Of a stretch of DNA of 64,000 nt, positions 61,468-64,000 are shown in pieces (position 1 is the stretch's first letter; each line of letters begins with the position of its first letter). The position numbers were made by a program, and so were the translations under genes. The notes beneath the pieces were generated by a model, which was given only the letters and a program-made list of their open reading frames with translations, was not told the origin of the DNA and made no database searches. Where the stretch lies: NCBI GenBank assembly GCA_002366565.1, contig DFBJ01000009.1, positions 124,001 to 188,000 of the forward strand. Reading direction: 5' to 3'. The DNA comes from Bacteriovoracaceae bacterium UBA3083. Its GTDB lineage: Bacteria > Bdellovibrionota > Bacteriovoracia > Bacteriovoracales > Bacteriovoracaceae.

Positions 61468-62288
61468 TATACTTTTGCCTTGGCCTGAATAAATGAGTAA
61501 TAAAACACTGCATTTGGATCACTTGCTACTTGTCTCATTTCTTTCTTCATTCCCTCAACAATCTCAGGAGTTACTCTTTCTGCTTTAATTAACTGGTCAG
61601 CAGCAGATAGTAGAAGTTCATGCCAAAAGTCTATATATTCTTTTCTCTGTTTCGGTCTTCTATTATCTAAGTGCCAAGTTACAGTATCAACATGAATGTC
61701 TTTATAGCCTTGTTGTAAGAGTAGGTTTCCAAGCTTTGCACCAACGAATGGATCACCATTTGTATCATATTGATAATCATTAAATGCCATCCAGTACTTC
61801 CAAACATTAGGAGAATATGGATCTAAAAGAAATGATGAATTTAGTACTTCAGTAATATAGACAGGGGACCCCGGTCTTAATACTCTTCTCACTTCACTTA
61901 AGACTTTTGCAGGACTTGGTATATGTTCTAAAACCCAACAAAGAAATGCTCCATCGAACTTTTCACCTTCAAAGTCCATATCTGTAGCATCCATTTCTTT
62001 ATAATCATATCTACCTTCAAAACCTCCAAGAGACTTCAGGTAGTTTGAAGCTGTCTCTAGTTGTTTATCTGATCTATCTATTCCAGTTACGTTTAGATTT
62101 GGAAATCTTCTGAGAAGAATTTCTGTCTGAGCTCCAACACCACTTCCAACTTCTAATATGTTTTTTTGTTCTGAAAAATTGATTTCTTTATAGACTGTGT
62201 ACTCTGCAAACTTAGCTTGTTTGGCGAGTCTCATTTGCTCAGTATTACTGAAACCGTGTAGGTAAGGGAAGTCTGTTTTTTCAGTCAT
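61464..62288 (-). CDS. Class I SAM-dependent methyltransferase
   Basis: A 274-residue methyltransferase. The SAM-binding motif I is ILEVGSGVGAQTEILL, motif II contains VTGIDRSDKQL, and DGAFLCWVLEHIPSPAKVL with RRVLRPGSPVYITE completes the methyltransferase-11 pattern. The N-terminal extension DFPYLHGFSNTEQMRLAKQA and the C-terminal helical part are not specific to any substrate I know. It is two bases downstream of coaX on the same strand, so it is probably in the panB-coaX operon, though the functional link is unclear. Confidence 0.88.
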   Translation of the reverse strand: MTEKTDFPYLHGFSNTEQMRLAKQAKFAEYTVYKEINFSEQKNILEVGSGVGAQTEILLRRFPNLNVTGIDRSDKQLETASNYLKSLGGFEGRYDYKEMDATDMDFEGEKFDGAFLCWVLEHIPSPAKVLSEVRRVLRPGSPVYITEVLNSSFLLDPYSPNVWKYWMAFNDYQYDTNGDPFVGAKLGNLLLQQGYKDIHVDTVTWHLDNRRPKQRKEYIDFWHELLLSAADQLIKAERVTPEIVEGMKKEMRQVASDPNAVFYYSFIQAKAKVY

Positions 62289-62290
62289 AG

Positions 62291-62998
62291 CTAATCCTTT
62301 AAGTTATTCTTAACTAAGTATAAGTATATTTCATAAAGTGAGTAATGGATGAGGTTTTTTTCAAAATTAATAGCACCTTTGAATGTAGTCTCTAAGACCT
62401 CATTAAATAAGGAGCTATTTCCACCACTTAGGTATATTTCATTTACTTGATGTTCTTTTAAGAGTTTTTCAAGCCAAGCAACCTGAGAATATTTCATGGC
62501 ATTCTCTATTGCTGACTTAGTTGAACCAGGTATGTCTAAGTCCGGAATTAATGAGTTGGAGTTTCCAACTGATGGAAGCTCTGCTCCATGTGAGTATGAC
62601 TTTAGAAAGGTTTGGATTCCAGGGAAGATATATCCTCCCTTCATTCCATCCTCTTCTATGAAGTCTACTGTAGTAAATGTTCCAGCATCAATAAGAAGGG
62701 TTAGTCCTGGCCTCTTATTTTTATAAACATAGTAACCTTGGTGTAGCCTGTCTTCACCTAAAGTCATTTCATAATGAACTGGCATATCTAGAAAAGAGTT
62801 TTCTTCTCTGAACTTTTTTAATGAAATATATTTTAAATTTGAGAGATTACTACTTGGCCCAACACTTGAGGCAATAGAGTCTATTTCTGTATCAAACATA
62901 TATTCTTTTAATGGGCTAACAAAATCTAATTGCCCATTCTTAAAGAATCCAACGTGAGGATGGCTATTACCATTATCAATGGATTGAAGGTTGTACAT
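62291..62998 (-). CDS. coaX: Type III pantothenate kinase
   Basis: I start at ATG 62998 (MYNLQSIDNGNSHPHVGFF), because the family begins with the phosphate-binding D-x-GNS close to the N terminus; an open frame extends upstream to 63073 but would add 25 residues inside panB. The 235-residue protein has LTLLIDAGTFTTVDFIEEDG and GGYIFPGIQTFLKSYSHGAE, standard CoaX motifs, and GGNSSLF near the C terminus. It phosphorylates pantothenate, the first committed CoA step, without feedback inhibition by CoA. It overlaps the end of panB by 23 bases. Confidence 0.9.
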   Translation of the reverse strand: MYNLQSIDNGNSHPHVGFFKNGQLDFVSPLKEYMFDTEIDSIASSVGPSSNLSNLKYISLKKFREENSFLDMPVHYEMTLGEDRLHQGYYVYKNKRPGLTLLIDAGTFTTVDFIEEDGMKGGYIFPGIQTFLKSYSHGAELPSVGNSNSLIPDLDIPGSTKSAIENAMKYSQVAWLEKLLKEHQVNEIYLSGGNSSLFNEVLETTFKGAINFEKNLIHYSLYEIYLYLVKNNLKD

Positions 62999-63782
62999 TT
63001 TCTTTTGCAGTCTCTTGATTTTTATTGAGGTAGTTTGTAATGAGTTGGCTCTTTGTTTCAAAGAGGTTTGCAACAGGTGTACAAAACTTTGGAGGTCTGT
63101 TTGGACCTAGTTGAAGTAAATCATTTAAAACTAATACTTGTCCGTCAGTCTTATCTCCGGCACCAATACCAATAGTAGGGATTGAGAGTTCATTAGTAAT
63201 GAGAGTTGCGATCTCTTCTTTTACACATTCAAGTACTATTGCAAATACTCCAGCCTTTTGAAGGTTGATTGCTGCTTCTAATAGTTTCTTTGCTGAGTCC
63301 TCATTCTTTCCGTGTACGTAGTAACCACCAAGCTCGTGAACAGATTGAGGAGTGAGCCCTATATGTCCCATTACTGGAATACCAATTTGAGTCAGTCTTT
63401 GTATTAATTCTAATTGATAAGGGAAAGCACCTTCAAGCTTTACAGACTCAACTTGTGAGTATTGAAAGAGTTCAGTTGCACTTTGAATTCCTTGCTCAAC
63501 AGTTGAGTAAGTTCCAAAAGGAAGGTCTGCAACAATAAATTTATTAGGTGCACCTCTTTTTACAGCTGCTGAAAATATTTTCATCTCTTCTAGTCTTACT
63601 GGAACAGTCGTGTCGTATCCAAGCATGACGTTACCTAGGCTATCGCCAACAAGTAAGAAATCTACTTCAGTTTCATTCAACATCTGTGCAGATTGAAAGT
63701 CGTAGCAAGTTAGCATTTGCAATGACCTGTTCTCACGTTGAAGTTTGTGATTTTTAATTTTTAAAGTAGTTAGCTTTCTCAA
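62976..63782 (-). CDS. panB: Ketopantoate hydroxymethyltransferase
   Basis: A 268-residue protein, starting at TTG with AGGACT upstream, which gives the usual 20-25 residues before MLTCYDFQSAQ. Conserved segments are VDFLLVGDSLGNVMLGYDTT (magnesium and substrate), VADLPFGTYS, VKLEGA, GHIGLTPQSVHELGGYYVHG and PTIGIGAGDKTDGQVLVLND. It makes ketopantoate from alpha-ketoisovalerate for pantothenate. It starts the visible panB-coaX-methyltransferase operon and lies seven bases after a gene truncated by the window edge. Confidence 0.96.
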   Translation of the reverse strand: MRKLTTLKIKNHKLQRENRSLQMLTCYDFQSAQMLNETEVDFLLVGDSLGNVMLGYDTTVPVRLEEMKIFSAAVKRGAPNKFIVADLPFGTYSTVEQGIQSATELFQYSQVESVKLEGAFPYQLELIQRLTQIGIPVMGHIGLTPQSVHELGGYYVHGKNEDSAKKLLEAAINLQKAGVFAIVLECVKEEIATLITNELSIPTIGIGAGDKTDGQVLVLNDLLQLGPNRPPKFCTPVANLFETKSQLITNYLNKNQETAKENVQPSIH

Positions 63783-63789
63783 ATTAGTC

Positions 63790-63999
63790 CTACTTGTTTA
63801 TAAGCTCAGGGGCCAACTCATTATGAGTCTCAGTAAGCTCTTCTTTTGCCCATCTCTCTAATACACTAGAACGTAATGTATTGAAATCAAGACCTTTACA
63901 CTCTGTAAAAAAATCCTGATTCCAGATGTCATTTAGTAGAGAATCCATCTTTTGGTGGTATTCTTCGCCAAATAGTAGCTTTTGTGCTTTTTCTCCTCC
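63790..63999 (-). CDS. Unidentified protein, C-terminal part (5' end outside window)
   Basis: On the minus strand a frame runs in from the right edge of the window and ends at 63790 with 69 visible residues, reading EKAQKLLFGEEYHQKMDSLL near the edge and ending HNELAPELINK. It is charged and probably helical. It lies seven bases upstream of panB on the same strand, so it may be in the same operon. Too little is visible to identify it. Confidence 0.55.
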   Translation of the reverse strand, partial: GGEKAQKLLFGEEYHQKMDSLLNDIWNQDFFTECKGLDFNTLRSSVLERWAKEELTETHNELAPELINK

Positions 64000-64000
64000 T

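Noticed and set aside
62999..63073. 25-residue N-terminal extension of CoaX
   Set aside because: The extension overlaps panB coding sequence and precedes the phosphate-binding motif that normally sits at the protein N terminus.
1..64000. tRNA, rRNA, CRISPR, transposase, integrase or attachment sites
   Set aside because: I looked through intergenic gaps and coding frames and found none that I could support; base composition is even and I saw no sign of recent insertion.

Overview
The window is AT-rich, gene-dense bacterial chromosome with a diderm outer-membrane gene set (BamA, Skp, LolCD, LpxD/FabZ/LpxA/LpxB/LpxK), a complete polar-type flagellar export operon and several lipoproteins and secreted hydrolases. 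Gene content, codon usage (very rich in A/T-ending codons) and protein flavour resemble the Bdellovibrionota, most likely a marine Bacteriovorax/Halobacteriovorax-type predator. That assignment is an inference from family resemblance, since no rRNA is present. I saw no tRNA, rRNA, CRISPR array, insertion sequence or prophage, and no gene-free stretch longer than about 260 bases.

Layout. 1-6.26 kb: the end of a cassette holding a formyltransferase tail, an alpha/beta-hydrolase fused to an OleC-like adenylating enzyme, a UbiA-type membrane prenyltransferase and a PEP-synthase-like phosphotransferase, closed by a strong terminator. 6.26-14.3 kb: housekeeping and unknown genes (a zinc-ribbon/Tudor protein, uvrC, a degenerate uracil-DNA-glycosylase-like protein, a SpoIID-like protein, lipoproteins, a DsbA-like lipoprotein). 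14.4-29.4 kb: one long co-directional flagellar operon, fliL-fliM-fliN-fliO-fliP-fliQ-fliR-flhB-flhA-flhF-flhG-fliA, followed by two unrecognised genes, one of them a large membrane sensor-like protein, and a terminator. 29.4-35.3 kb: a lipoprotein, coaE and mazG on the minus strand, then ybeY, prfB (with its programmed +1 frameshift) and lolC-lolD. 35.4-46.2 kb: the envelope operon bamA-skp-lpxD-fabZ-lpxA-(Gfo/Idh oxidoreductase)-lpxB-lpxK, then a DUF3108 lipoprotein and a glycosyltransferase-like protein. 46.2-50.9 kb: rpsA, a secreted trypsin-like protease and small unknown genes. 51-56.3 kb: an operon that reads as the URC-type uracil catabolic pathway (aldehyde dehydrogenase, URC1, URC4, upp, udk). 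56.2-64 kb: mostly minus strand, with a phospholipase A2-like lipoprotein, hflX, and the pantothenate/CoA genes panC, coaBC, coaX and panB beside a methyltransferase.

Most interesting. (1) The OleC-like/UbiA/PEP-synthase-like cassette looks like an uncharacterised lipid or small-molecule pathway. (2) FlhF has lost the readable GTPase motifs, and the partner FlhG lacks the recognisable FlhF-activating N-terminal motif. (3) The URC uracil-degradation cluster would suit a predator that consumes prey RNA. (4) A Gfo/Idh oxidoreductase between lpxA and lpxB suggests a diamino-sugar lipid A.
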